In this document: piece after piece, positions 1-7,864 of the stretch
How positions within the stretch are numbered: position 1 is the first letter of the stretch
How the letters are laid out: each line of letters begins with the position of its first letter
NCBI GenBank assembly: GCA_031279875.1
Contig: JAITHS010000121.1
Location: forward strand, 1-18,406
Source of the DNA: Tannerella sp.
GTDB lineage: Bacteria; Bacteroidota; Bacteroidia; Bacteroidales; Tannerellaceae
Direction of reading: 5' to 3'
Length of the DNA stretch: 18,406 nt
Position numbers and translations under genes: made by a program
Notes under the pieces: model-generated
Told to the model about the DNA's origin: nothing
Databases searched by the model: none
What the model saw: the letters and a program-made list of their open reading frames with translations, nothing else

Positions 1-1
1 C

Positions 2-118
2 CTCGACACGTATCCGCATCTGATAAATAGACTTCCGCTGTGTATGATAGCATCCCATCTCGGTATGACCCCCGAAAGCCTTAGCCGCGTTCGCAGCGAA
101 CTGTCGAGGGCGGAATGA
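2..118 (+). CDS. Crp/Fnr-family transcriptional regulator, C-terminal fragment
   Basis: The window opens inside a reading frame that runs from base 2 to the TGA at 116-118, giving 38 residues. The segment RLPLCMIASHLGMTPESLSR matches the recognition-helix part of the winged helix-turn-helix of Crp/Fnr proteins, where a 'hIASxLGhTPESLSRhR' pattern is the hallmark, and it is followed by the usual short tail ending shortly after the recognition helix. The cyclic-nucleotide-binding-like sensor domain would lie upstream, outside the window, so the effector and targets cannot be judged. The call rests on the motif only. It is a 5'-truncated fragment because of the window edge, not a pseudogene as far as can be seen. 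Confidence 0.75.
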   Translation, partial: LDTYPHLINRLPLCMIASHLGMTPESLSRVRSELSRAE

Positions 119-170
119 ATGCCCTGTACGGCAGCGGTACGGTTTCCTTATTATTGTCAAAAAAAAATCT

Positions 171-178
171 TAACTTTG
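171..178 (+). promoter_or_regulatory. Bacteroidota-type -7 box (TAACTTTG) for rfbC
   Basis: TAACTTTG fits the Bacteroidota sigma-ABfr -7 consensus TAnnTTTG and ends 21 bp before the chosen rfbC ATG at 200. No convincing -33 TTTG lies at the usual spacing; a TTG at 154-156 is too close. The box lies downstream of the first in-frame ATG at 119, which argues against that longer start. Confidence 0.6.
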
Positions 179-199
179 CACCGCAAAAAAACAGTTTTT

Positions 200-742
200 A
201 TGCAATATATCAAAACAGAAATTGAAGGGCTTTGGATTATCGAACCCAAAGTATTCGGCGATGAGCGAGGGTACTTTATGGAAGCATATAAAGCGCCTGA
301 ATTTGAGCAATTTATAGGCTCCGTAAACTTTATTCAAGATAATGAATCGCGCTCTGCCAAAGGTGTTTTGCGCGGGTTGCATTATCAGGAAGAACCTTAC
401 TCGCAGGCTAAACTTGTGAGGGTGATTATCGGCAATGTGCTTGATGTGGCGGTTGATATCCGTCGCGGATCGCCGACTTTTGGACGCTATGTCGCCGTCG
501 AACTGTCGGGTGAAAACAAGCGGCAACTATTCATCCCGCGCGGCTTTGCGCATGGCTTTTATGTTCGTAGCGAAACGGCGCTGTTTACGTATAAAGTTGA
601 TAATACGTACATGCCGTCGGCCGAACGAACTATTCGCTATGATGACCCGACTATCAATGTTGATTGGATGTTAATGGCTGACAGTGAAGTAATTATATCC
701 GAAAAAGACCGGAATGCGGCATCGTTAGTGGTTAGAAATTAA
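200..742 (+). CDS. rfbC: dTDP-4-dehydrorhamnose 3,5-epimerase
   Basis: RmlC/RfbC epimerises dTDP-4-keto-6-deoxyglucose at C3 and C5, the third step of dTDP-L-rhamnose synthesis, in the cytoplasm. The 180-residue product has the usual family length. Visible motifs are DERGYFME (21-28), QDNESRS (46-52), VLRGLHYQ (56-63) with H61 as the expected catalytic base, K71, and IPRGFAHGF (112-120). The expected active-site tyrosines are at 131 and 137, and a late SEKD places D170 where the partner aspartate of the catalytic His belongs. The start at 200 is preferred over 119, because the first 27 codons of the longer frame do not look like the family and would precede the -7 box at 171-178. The last codons run into a GTTAGTGGTTAG repeat (724-735). 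rfbB follows after 228 bp of repeats. Confidence 0.95.
   Translation: MQYIKTEIEGLWIIEPKVFGDERGYFMEAYKAPEFEQFIGSVNFIQDNESRSAKGVLRGLHYQEEPYSQAKLVRVIIGNVLDVAVDIRRGSPTFGRYVAVELSGENKRQLFIPRGFAHGFYVRSETALFTYKVDNTYMPSAERTIRYDDPTINVDWMLMADSEVIISEKDRNAASLVVRN
724..735 (+). repeat. GTTAGTGGTTAG repeat at the 3' end of rfbC
   Basis: These 12 bases, encoding part of the C-terminal LVVR of RfbC, are identical to the core of the four-unit GGTTAGT array at the 3' end of iorB (18178-18205). They are read here in a different frame relative to the stop. Confidence 0.6.
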
Positions 743-768
743 TTAAGAATTAAAAATTAAAAATTTAT
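741..768. repeat. 7-bp AT-rich tandem repeat (AATTAAR)
   Basis: Three consecutive heptamers, AATTAAG (741-747) and AATTAAA twice (748-761), are followed by a degenerate AATTTAT. The array starts at the rfbC stop codon and runs directly into the 11-bp array. Confidence 0.6.
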
Positions 769-844
769 TTGCATTATGTTTGCATATAGTTTGCATATAG
801 TTTGCATATAGTTTACATATAGTTTGCATTATATTTGCAAATTA
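768..844. repeat. 11-bp tandem repeat array, seven units
   Basis: Seven units of 11 bp start at 768, 779, 790, 801, 812, 823 and 834. The consensus is TTTGCATATAG. Three central units are exact, one has a G-to-A change (TTTACATATAG), and the outer ones are diverged (TTTGCATTATG, TTTGCATTATA, TTTGCAAATTA). The period is close to one helical turn, so the A/T tracts are nearly phased. It is not a CRISPR because there are no spacers. Confidence 0.85.
830..837 (+). promoter_or_regulatory. Candidate -7 box (TATATTTG) upstream of rfbB
   Basis: TATATTTG matches TAnnTTTG exactly and lies at the end of the 11-bp array; a second match, TATGTTTG, is at 775-782. Both would give a leader of more than 100 nt before the rfbB ATG at 971. 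They arise from the repeat itself, so they may be chance matches. Confidence 0.35.
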
Positions 845-900
845 TTTAGTAACCGTCCATAAAACGGACAGGGCATTCGTCATTGCAAGGACGGCAAAAC

Positions 901-940
901 GAGGAGACGAGGGGACGAGGGGACGAGGAGACGAGGAGAC
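901..940. repeat. 8-bp minisatellite GAGGRGAC, five units
   Basis: Five contiguous octamers occupy 901-940 in the order GAGGAGAC, GAGGGGAC, GAGGGGAC, GAGGAGAC, GAGGAGAC. The array ends 30 bp before the rfbB ATG and is followed by an A-rich, C-rich leader. The same octamer family, again five units and 40 bp, lies in inverse orientation inside the RND pump gene at 6344-6383. Confidence 0.9.
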
Positions 941-970
941 AAACAACGAAACAAACAAAATAACAAAAAT

Positions 971-2086
971 ATGAAACAATATTTAATAACAGGAGGCGCC
1001 GGCTTTATAGGCGCAAATTTTGTGAAATTCATGCTGCAAAGCAACGCGGACGTCCGTCTGATTGTCCTTGACGCGCTGACTTATGCCGGCAATCTCGCTA
1101 CTATCGAAGATGATATTGACGGCGAACGCTGCATTTTCGTAAAAGGCGACATCTGCGACCGTGCGCTTGCAGACGAAATTTTTGTGAAATACGACATTGA
1201 TACGGTCGTCAATTTTGCCGCCGAAAGTCACGTTGACCGTAGCATTGAGAATCCGCAGTTGTTCTTGATAACCAACATATTAGGCACACAAAACCTGCTT
1301 GACGCTGCACGTCGCCGGTGGACTACCGGCAAAGATGCTAACGGATACCCCACATGGCGCCAAGACGTGAAATTTCATCAAGTATCGACCGATGAAGTCT
1401 ATGGCAGTTTGGGCGCCGACGGCTACTTCACCGAAACTACCCCTCTCGACCCGCGCAGCCCGTACAGCGCTTCTAAAACAAGCGCCGACCTGTTCGTCAA
1501 AGCCTATCACGAAACGTACAAGATGCCAGTTACAATTACAAGATGTTCAAATAATTACGGACCGTATCATTTTCCGGAAAAACTTATCCCTCTGATAATC
1601 AAGAATATACTTGAAGGAAAATCATTGCCTGTTTATGGAGACGGCTCGAATGTACGAGACTGGCTCTACGTCGAAGACCATTGTAAAGCAATCGATTTGG
1701 TAATACGCAAGGGCAGAGTAGGAGAAGTTTACAACATCGGCGGACATAACGAACGCACTAATATTCACATAGTTAAAACTATCATCAAAACTATCCGCGA
1801 ACTTATGACCGAAAATCCCGAATATCAAAAATTGTTGCAAAACATTGATATTGACGGCATTAACGACAGTCTGATAACATTCGTCAAAGACCGTCTTGGT
1901 CATGACCAACGATATGCCATTGATCCTCAAAAAATTACCGATGAATTAGGCTGGACACCCGAAACGAATTTTGAGACAGGTATTATCAAAACTATCCGCT
2001 GGTATCTTGATAATCAACAGTGGGTCAATCAGATAGTCAGCGGCGACTATGTGAAATATTACGAAAGTATGTATGCGCAAAGGTAA
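971..2086 (+). CDS. rfbB: dTDP-glucose 4,6-dehydratase
   Basis: RmlB/RfbB converts dTDP-glucose to dTDP-4-keto-6-deoxyglucose with NAD+, the second step of the dTDP-rhamnose pathway, in the cytoplasm. It is an extended short-chain dehydrogenase of 371 residues, normal for the family. The NAD-binding glycine motif TGGAGFIG is at 7-14, and D34-ALTYAGN is the typical cofactor/substrate loop. [12 protein letters not shown] spans 80-91, STDEVYG is at 139-145 with the D141/E142 dehydratase pair, and the catalytic YxxxK is Y165/K169. RCSNNYGPY and DWLYVEDHC are further family signatures. The leader is A-rich with no Shine-Dalgarno, as is usual in Bacteroidota. recR begins 11 bp downstream, so the two are probably co-transcribed. 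rfbA and rfbD are not in the window. Confidence 0.96.
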   Translation: MKQYLITGGAGFIGANFVKFMLQSNADVRLIVLDALTYAGNLATIEDDIDGERCIFVKGDICDRALADEIFVKYDIDTVVNFAAESHVDRSIENPQLFLITNILGTQNLLDAARRRWTTGKDANGYPTWRQDVKFHQVSTDEVYGSLGADGYFTETTPLDPRSPYSASKTSADLFVKAYHETYKMPVTITRCSNNYGPYHFPEKLIPLIIKNILEGKSLPVYGDGSNVRDWLYVEDHCKAIDLVIRKGRVGEVYNIGGHNERTNIHIVKTIIKTIRELMTENPEYQKLLQNIDIDGINDSLITFVKDRLGHDQRYAIDPQKITDELGWTPETNFETGIIKTIRWYLDNQQWVNQIVSGDYVKYYESMYAQR

Positions 2087-2097
2087 CAAATCAAACG

Positions 2098-2721
2098 ATG
2101 CAACAATATCCGTCAGCACTTCTTGAAAACGCCGTCAACGAACTCTCTGCGCTGCCGGGCATCGGTCGCAAGACGGCGCTCAGGCTCGCGCTTCACATTT
2201 TGAGGCGTGAAGAGGCTTATGCAGAGCGACTTTCGTCTGCGCTGGCGACACTTCGTAAAGATATTACCTACTGCCGCGAGTGCCACAACATCTGCGACAC
2301 CGACTTGTGCAACATCTGCGGCAATCCCTCGCGTGACCACACGACCGTCTGCGTCGTAGAAAACATTAAAGAAGTGATGGCGATAGAAAATACGGCTCAA
2401 TTTCATGGCGTTTACCATGTTCTCGGTGGCGTAATATCGCCGGTTGACGGCATCGGCCCCGCCGATCTCGAAATCGAAAGCCTCATCCGAAAAGTTGCCG
2501 AAGGTATCGTCAAAGAGGTTATCTTCGCCCTTCGTACAACGATGGAAGGCGACACGACAAACTTTTTCCTCTTTCGCAAATTAGAGCCTTACAACGTGAA
2601 AATCAGCGTTATAGCGCAAGGCATATCAGTAGGCGACGAAATAGAATATGCCGATGAAATCACTCTCGGTCGCTCTATCCTCAACCGCGTAAATTTTAAT
2701 GATACAATCCAACGAAAATGA
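2098..2721 (+). CDS. recR: Recombination mediator protein RecR
   Basis: RecR works with RecO (and RecF) to load RecA onto SSB-coated single-stranded DNA at gaps. The 207-residue product has the three expected parts. A helix-hairpin-helix segment with [13 protein letters not shown] spans about 19-31. A four-cysteine zinc motif uses C59, C62, C71 and C74. A Toprim domain begins at CVVEN, with the family-typical [16 protein letters not shown] after it. The ATG at 2098 is chosen because translation from there begins with the canonical RecR N-terminus; an upstream in-frame ATG at 2020 would lie inside rfbB. The TGA overlaps the ATG of the next gene by 4 bp, suggesting translational coupling. Confidence 0.96.
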   Translation: MQQYPSALLENAVNELSALPGIGRKTALRLALHILRREEAYAERLSSALATLRKDITYCRECHNICDTDLCNICGNPSRDHTTVCVVENIKEVMAIENTAQFHGVYHVLGGVISPVDGIGPADLEIESLIRKVAEGIVKEVIFALRTTMEGDTTNFFLFRKLEPYNVKISVIAQGISVGDEIEYADEITLGRSILNRVNFNDTIQRK

Positions 2722-3272
2722 TGCTTGAAAACGATACAATAAAATTACGCGCCGTAGAACCGACAGACCTTGAAACGCTTTACAAATGGGAAAACGACTC
2801 TTCCGTATGGGCTGCGGGCTGTACTGTCTCGCCTTATTCGCGGTATAATTTGAAAGAATATATCAAAAAATCGTCGAAAAATATCATTGAATCCGGAGAG
2901 TTGAGACTAATGATAGACTGTAAGTCGAATAATCAGACGATTGGAATGGCGGATTTATTTGATTGCGATATGTTTCACAGACGTGCCGGAACAGGCATTT
3001 TTGTCGCTCCGGAATACCGCAATCACGGATTTGCCACGCAGTCGATGGCTTTATTGTGCGATTATGCTCTGAAATTTTTGCATCTGCACCAGATTTATGC
3101 TTATGTGCCGGAAGATAACAAGCCAAGTATCAGGATGTTAACGAAATGCGGCTTTCAACAACGAGGCCTTATCCCCGACTGGCTGTACTCCGCAAATAGT
3201 TATACTAATGTATTGATAATGAGCCTATTATACGGTCGCGCATTTGCTCGGTTTAATTCAACCTGCCTGTAG
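2718..3272 (+). CDS. GNAT-family N-acetyltransferase (RimJ/RimL/SpeG-like)
   Basis: The 184-residue product fits the Acetyltransf_3 group of GNAT enzymes, which transfer an acetyl group from acetyl-CoA to an amine. It has the N-terminal '[20 protein letters not shown]' signature. The acetyl-CoA loop RNHGFA is at 101-106 within [16 protein letters not shown], and a late [14 protein letters not shown] segment is typical of the fold. The substrate cannot be told; homologues act on ribosomal proteins, polyamines or antibiotics. The start could be the ATG at 2718 or the adjacent ATG at 2721; the former overlaps the recR stop by 4 bp. The 3' end overlaps the convergent outer-membrane factor gene by 20 bp, so the last six or seven residues are encoded opposite that gene's C-terminus. 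Confidence 0.85.
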   Translation: MMLENDTIKLRAVEPTDLETLYKWENDSSVWAAGCTVSPYSRYNLKEYIKKSSKNIIESGELRLMIDCKSNNQTIGMADLFDCDMFHRRAGTGIFVAPEYRNHGFATQSMALLCDYALKFLHLHQIYAYVPEDNKPSIRMLTKCGFQQRGLIPDWLYSANSYTNVLIMSLLYGRAFARFNSTCL

Positions 3273-4695
3273 CTTTGAGGTAGTACGTTTGGTTGAGGTG
3301 CTTGTTTATTTGGGCATTGAGGTGGTCTAATGAGGCTTGTTGCCAGAGAGTTTGGGCTTCAAGACAGGCTGACAGAGTTTCCATCCCTTTGTCGTAGCTG
3401 TCTTTGATTATGCGCATATTTTCGGCTGCCTGTTCGAGGGTGCGGGTGGTGAGGGCAAGTTCGAGGTCTGATTCCTGCATTTTGTTTTCGTACTGTTTCG
3501 CTTCGAGTTGCATCTTTTCTTTCAGTTCATCGCGCTGTAACTCTGCAATATGCTTTTCGGCTCGTGCGGCGCGGATTTTGTTAATGCCTTCGCCCCAATG
3601 AAAAACGGGTATGCTGACTGTGAACAGCGCCGAAAACGATGCCTTGTCAATCAGCGGAGAGCCGTTGAGTTCAGGTCCATGCAAATAGCCGTAGCTTGCC
3701 GTCAATCCTACGTTGGGGAGATAATCGCTGCGTATTAATTTGATTTGCTGCGATTTAAGTTCTACTTGACGGTCGAGAAGGGAAAATTCGGGACGGGAGT
3801 TTATTGTTTCTATCTCCGACGGCATTGTAAGCGACGGCATCGTAGGAGATGAAGCTACCCCTTGAACCTCCCGAACCCCAAACTCCGCATCCGACGGCAG
3901 TCCTGTAACTTGACACAAGTTCATGTGCGAGAGGCGAATAGCATTGTCGGATTGTTGTATTTGCAAGTCGGCGCGGTTCATTTGCACCTGCACTTTCAAC
4001 AAGTCGTTACGGGTCTTCATGCCTGCCTTAACAGCCGCCTCGACGTTACGCATCAACTCTTCGATGACTTGTTTAAACGCTGTTGCTACTTTCCTCGTTT
4101 CCAGCGCTTTGATGTGCATCCAGTATGACTCGTCGGTCTTGACGATTACTTCGGCGCGGGTTACGGCGCTATTGAGAGCCGACATCTCGCGTCCTATCTG
4201 CGACATTCTGTATGCCGACGTAATTTTGCCTCCCATAAATATCGGCTGCTCTGCCGTCAGTCCGGCAAAATATGTCCCGTTAAGTTTCATATCTATCTTC
4301 ATATCAGGGAAATAGGCATATTCCTTAAAGACAGGATTGCCGTCGGGAGCTATCATAGGCGTGCCGTCGGGCATGGTTACGATGTTTGGTTTCAACTCTC
4401 CTGTTGCGAGGTCGGGAACGAAAGTCGGCAGATAATTACCTGCAATCGTTTTGCTGAAACTATTGTTAGTCAGCATATAACCACCGGTAGCCGTTATTTT
4501 GGGAAGAAAATTTGCACGGTAACTTTTTGATTCGTAAGCGGTTTTGTCTTCCATCCGACCGGCAATAGCGCTTGTTCTGTTATTTTTCAGCGCCATTTCG
4601 CGGCACTGTTCGAGAGTGTAAACGGTCTGTGCTTGAAGCGTAACCGCCTTCAAAAGCAACAGATTAGAAAATATTATTTTAAAAGATGTTTTCAT
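3253..4695 (-). CDS. TolC-family outer-membrane efflux protein
   Basis: This is the outer-membrane channel of the tripartite pump encoded with it. The 480-residue product starts with a Sec signal peptide (a hydrophobic run after MKTSFK, likely cleaved after A22). It then shows VYTLEQCREMALKNN, the standard start of the mature OEP domain. Two OEP repeats with long helical heptad-rich segments follow, around 180-260 and 380-470, where the barrel and tunnel helices should lie. It has no lipobox, unlike the NodT/OprM lipoprotein branch. It begins 19 bp after the RND gene stop and is last in the operon. A TAACTTTG box overlapping the upstream stop could let it be expressed separately. Substrates cannot be predicted. 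Confidence 0.92.
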   Translation of the reverse strand: MKTSFKIIFSNLLLLKAVTLQAQTVYTLEQCREMALKNNRTSAIAGRMEDKTAYESKSYRANFLPKITATGGYMLTNNSFSKTIAGNYLPTFVPDLATGELKPNIVTMPDGTPMIAPDGNPVFKEYAYFPDMKIDMKLNGTYFAGLTAEQPIFMGGKITSAYRMSQIGREMSALNSAVTRAEVIVKTDESYWMHIKALETRKVATAFKQVIEELMRNVEAAVKAGMKTRNDLLKVQVQMNRADLQIQQSDNAIRLSHMNLCQVTGLPSDAEFGVREVQGVASSPTMPSLTMPSEIETINSRPEFSLLDRQVELKSQQIKLIRSDYLPNVGLTASYGYLHGPELNGSPLIDKASFSALFTVSIPVFHWGEGINKIRAARAEKHIAELQRDELKEKMQLEAKQYENKMQESDLELALTTRTLEQAAENMRIIKDSYDKGMETLSACLEAQTLWQQASLDHLNAQINKHLNQTYYLKATGRLN

Positions 4696-4709
4696 AACTC
4701 TTTATCTTA

Positions 4710-4717
4710 CAAAGTTA
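4710..4717 (-). promoter_or_regulatory. Candidate internal -7 box (TAACTTTG) before the tolC-like gene
   Basis: Read on the - strand, TAACTTTG overlaps the RND stop codon (the TAA is its first three bases) and ends 14 bp before the ATG of the outer-membrane factor. It is identical to the boxes before rfbC and before the adaptor gene. No -33 element was identified, so it may be coincidental. Confidence 0.4.
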
Positions 4718-7700
4718 ATCATTTTTTTTTGAAATTCCAAAAAATATCGCATAAATCACCGGCAAAATCAGTAGCGTTATTATTGTGCCGAACAGCAGCC
4801 CGCCCATAATCGTTACTGCGCCTGCGCCGAAGAGGTTGTCGGTTACAAGGGGTAGCATCCCGACAATAGTTGTCAGCGATGCCATCATGACCGGACGAAA
4901 ACGCGACGAAGCGCTGTCTAACAATGCTTTAACAGGCTCTACGCCGTTGCGAATCTGTGTCGATATTTCGTCCATCAGCACAATGCCGTTTTTAATCATC
5001 ATTCCCATAAGCCCTAATGTTCCGACTATGGCGACAAAGCCGAATGTCTTGCCTGTCAGCAACATAGCGATGATTACTCCTACCATTATAAGCGGGATAC
5101 AGCAAAAAATGATAAGAGGCTTGCGATAGTCGCGAAACAGCATTATGAGTAGCGTTAGCATCAGAATGACGGCAAGAGGCAGATTTTTAAAAAGGTATTT
5201 CATTGCCATGCTGCTTGCCTTTTTCTCGCCTTCCCACTGCATCGTATAGCCTTCGGGTAATTCTATTTTATTAACCTCATTTACAATGCTTTGGCGGGCG
5301 TCTTCTACGCTTGTGCCAAACACAGGATTGCCCTGCGCCTGCATCGCACGCTGCCCATTGAAACGAATTACGAGCGGATATTCCCAAACTACTTTAACTC
5401 CCTGTGTAGCTTGACTTAACGGCACCGTGCCGAGCATCGTTTCCAAAACGTATTCCTCGCTTACCGCACCCGTCAGCAAACCCTGGATAGTGCGGCGGTC
5501 GAGCGGAATTTTGCCGATATTGGGCATCAGACTGAAAACAGGCGAATTTTCGAGTGATTCGACAGGTTCTCCGTTCTTATCGACGCATTTAAGGTAGATT
5601 GTTTGGCTGTGCGAACCGTCGTAAAAAACGCTTGCAGGAATGCCGCCTGTCGCCGTCAAAAGCGATATGCCGACGTCCTGACGGCTCAATCCGATATTTC
5701 GCGCCACAGGCTGATTATATTCCACCTGCAAAGTAGGAGTTTTCGGCGCCCAATCAGTGTTGACAAGGAAAATCGAAGGACTGCGTTTCATTATCTCCAT
5801 AGCCTGAGCCGTTAATTGACGCAGCACAGCAGGGTCGGGTCCGTTGAATTGCAGTTCGATAGGATATTTTTTATACATCAGATTATAGCGTTTCAGGCGC
5901 ACGTAGGCGTCGGGATAAGCGTCGGTGAGATACGTCTGAATAGCCTGCATATTTGTTTCCAATGCTTCCGACGATGAGAAATCGACAATCAGTTCGCCAT
6001 ACGACAGCGACGGGTCGGCAATCGAGCGGACGAGGTTGTATCTCGCAGGCGTTCCTCCGATGGATGATGTTACATGCGTAACTTCCTCTCTGTCAAATAA
6101 ATACTTCTCTATTTCCGTTAAATCCGATTTTACTTTTTCGCTGCTCACACCTTCGGGAAGTTTATATTCGATATAAAGTTGGTCATAGTTCATATCTGGA
6201 AAAAATCCCTGCGGCAAGAAACGATAGCAAACAATGCTCGTCGCAAGTAGCAGGATGACGCTGCCGACGGTCAATATACGATGATTGAGCGTCCAAAGCA
6301 GCGTTTTACGTAAAATTTTGTGATATTTATTATTGAAAATATCATCTCCTCGTCCCCTCGTCTCCTCATCTCCTCGTCCCCTCATAAACAGCATAACCCC
6401 CGCCTGTACCGGCACTTGCGTCAGTGCCAACACCCAACTCAACATCAGAGAAACGGCAAGGACTATAAAGAGGTCGCGGACATAAATCCCCGCCGTGTCG
6501 GGCGAAAGAAATATCGGAAAAAAAGCAAGACATGCAATCAAAGTAGCGGCAAGCAGTGGCATTCCGGTTTTGCGTCCTATTGCCGTAAGAGCCTCTGGGC
6601 GAGGCTTTCCGCGTTTCAAGTCAACCAAAATGCCGTCGATTACTACTATTGCGTTATCGACGAGCATACCCATCGCAAGCACAAAAGCGGCGAGCGAAAC
6701 CCGTTGCAGCGTGCCGTCGAACATATTCAGGATAAAAAACGAGCCTGCAACGACGATTACAAGGCTTGTACCGATTATGATGCCGCTTTTGAAACCCATA
6801 GTCAGCATCAGTATAAACACCACAATAACAAGCGATTCGGCAAGATTAACCATAAACGTGCCGATAGCCTCATTGACGCGGGCAGGCTGATAAAAAACTT
6901 TGTGATATTCAATACCGACGGGCAGTTGCGAGGCGCTCAACTCTTCAAGTCGGCGTTCGACCTGCGTGCCGAGTTTGGTGATGTCGGTACCGTGAAGGGC
7001 GGCGACGGCTATTCCGAGCGCGTGTTTGCCGTCGTAGCGCATCTCGTTGCGGACGGGTGTTTCGAGCGTTTTGCGGACGCGGGCGACGTCTTTAAGGCGT
7101 AGTTGGTCGTTTTCGTGTCCCTGCAAGATAAGGTTTTCGATGTCGGCAACGTTGCGGTATTTGTCCGAAACGCTTACTCGCAGACGGTTGTCGCCGATTT
7201 CGTAATAACCGGAATAGACGGTTTTGTTTTGTCCGTTGAGCGTTGCGATAGCTTCGGCAGGCATCACTCCGAGATTGGCCATACGGTCTTCAAACAGTTC
7301 AATTTCAATACATTCCGGTCTCTCTCCATAAATATTGACGCGGGTAATGCCGTCAATAGCCTGAATTTCCCGCTGAATGAGACGTGCATAGTCGCTCAAT
7401 TCGCGGTCTGAAAATCCGTCGGCAGTGAGAGCGTAAAACATACCGTAAACATCGCCGAAATCGTCCATCACGACCGACGATGACGCGCCTTCGGGCAGTT
7501 TGCCCTGTACATCGGCTACTTTGCGACGCAGCATATCCCACAATTGCTCTACTTCGGCGTTTTTGACGAGCGTCGAAAGATTGACCGTAATCATCGAAAC
7601 ATCATTCATAGAGCGCGATTGCACGTATTCGAGGTCTTTCATCGTGCGAATATTTTTTTCTATTACATCGGTAACTTCGAGTTCTACCTGATGCGCCGAC

Positions 7701-7864
7701 GCACCCGGATAAGTAGTAACTACAAGTGCCTGTTTGACACGTATTTCCGGGTCTTCGAGTTTGCTCATATCATAAAACGACTTCGCCCCGCCGATTACAA
7801 GCGCCACAATCACGAAGTAAACTAACTTCGTATTATCTAATGCCCATTTGCCTAAATCTTTCAT
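4715..7864 (-). CDS. RND-family efflux pump permease (HAE1-like)
   Basis: This is the inner-membrane proton-driven pump of the tripartite system. The 1049-residue length is normal for AcrB-type pumps. The N-terminal hydrophobic helix is followed by 'KLEDPEIRVKQALVVTTYPGAS', the start of the porter domain. The transmembrane-4 proton-relay motif is GMLVDNAIVVIDG near 398-410, with one Asp where AcrB has Asp-Asp. The transmembrane-10 lysine is in MGMMIKNGIVLMDE near 955. The second half repeats the fold, with a periplasmic domain and a last helix bundle ending KKND. The gene overlaps the adaptor stop by 4 bp (ATGA). Oddly, residues about 494-507 (RGRGDEETRGRGDD), between TM6 and TM7, are encoded by an 8-bp minisatellite also found upstream of rfbB. 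The pump is otherwise intact. The substrate class is unknown. Confidence 0.95.
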   Translation of the reverse strand: MKDLGKWALDNTKLVYFVIVALVIGGAKSFYDMSKLEDPEIRVKQALVVTTYPGASAHQVELEVTDVIEKNIRTMKDLEYVQSRSMNDVSMITVNLSTLVKNAEVEQLWDMLRRKVADVQGKLPEGASSSVVMDDFGDVYGMFYALTADGFSDRELSDYARLIQREIQAIDGITRVNIYGERPECIEIELFEDRMANLGVMPAEAIATLNGQNKTVYSGYYEIGDNRLRVSVSDKYRNVADIENLILQGHENDQLRLKDVARVRKTLETPVRNEMRYDGKHALGIAVAALHGTDITKLGTQVERRLEELSASQLPVGIEYHKVFYQPARVNEAIGTFMVNLAESLVIVVFILMLTMGFKSGIIIGTSLVIVVAGSFFILNMFDGTLQRVSLAAFVLAMGMLVDNAIVVIDGILVDLKRGKPRPEALTAIGRKTGMPLLAATLIACLAFFPIFLSPDTAGIYVRDLFIVLAVSLMLSWVLALTQVPVQAGVMLFMRGRGDEETRGRGDDIFNNKYHKILRKTLLWTLNHRILTVGSVILLLATSIVCYRFLPQGFFPDMNYDQLYIEYKLPEGVSSEKVKSDLTEIEKYLFDREEVTHVTSSIGGTPARYNLVRSIADPSLSYGELIVDFSSSEALETNMQAIQTYLTDAYPDAYVRLKRYNLMYKKYPIELQFNGPDPAVLRQLTAQAMEIMKRSPSIFLVNTDWAPKTPTLQVEYNQPVARNIGLSRQDVGISLLTATGGIPASVFYDGSHSQTIYLKCVDKNGEPVESLENSPVFSLMPNIGKIPLDRRTIQGLLTGAVSEEYVLETMLGTVPLSQATQGVKVVWEYPLVIRFNGQRAMQAQGNPVFGTSVEDARQSIVNEVNKIELPEGYTMQWEGEKKASSMAMKYLFKNLPLAVILMLTLLIMLFRDYRKPLIIFCCIPLIMVGVIIAMLLTGKTFGFVAIVGTLGLMGMMIKNGIVLMDEISTQIRNGVEPVKALLDSASSRFRPVMMASLTTIVGMLPLVTDNLFGAGAVTIMGGLLFGTIITLLILPVIYAIFFGISKKND
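6344..6383 (-). repeat. 8-bp minisatellite GAGGRGAY inside the RND pump gene
   Basis: Read on the - strand, five contiguous octamers run GAGGGGAC, GAGGAGAT, GAGGAGAC, GAGGGGAC, GAGGAGAT. The family and unit count match the intergenic array at 901-940. Because 8 is not a multiple of 3, a perfect array encodes an eight-residue repeat over 24 bp, seen as RGRGDEET then RGRGDD. It lies in the cytoplasmic linker after TM6, a site likely to tolerate insertions. Confidence 0.9.

Noticed and set aside
119..199. Longer N-terminus for RfbC from the ATG at 119
   Set aside because: The extra 27 residues lack family similarity, and the -7 box at 171-178 would lie inside them.
768..940. Possible CRISPR array
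   Set aside because: Units are 8 or 11 bp and contiguous, with no spacers and no cas genes nearby.
6637..6681. Loss of the RND proton-relay Asp pair (Asp-Asn instead of Asp-Asp)
   Set aside because: As far as I recall, a single Asp with Asn at this site is common in RND pumps outside the AcrB branch, so it does not indicate inactivation.
6320..7102. 260-residue open frame on the + strand
   Set aside because: It is antisense to the RND pump gene, has no recognisable motif, and its composition is that expected from reading the opposite strand of a coding region. Part of it is the octamer array.
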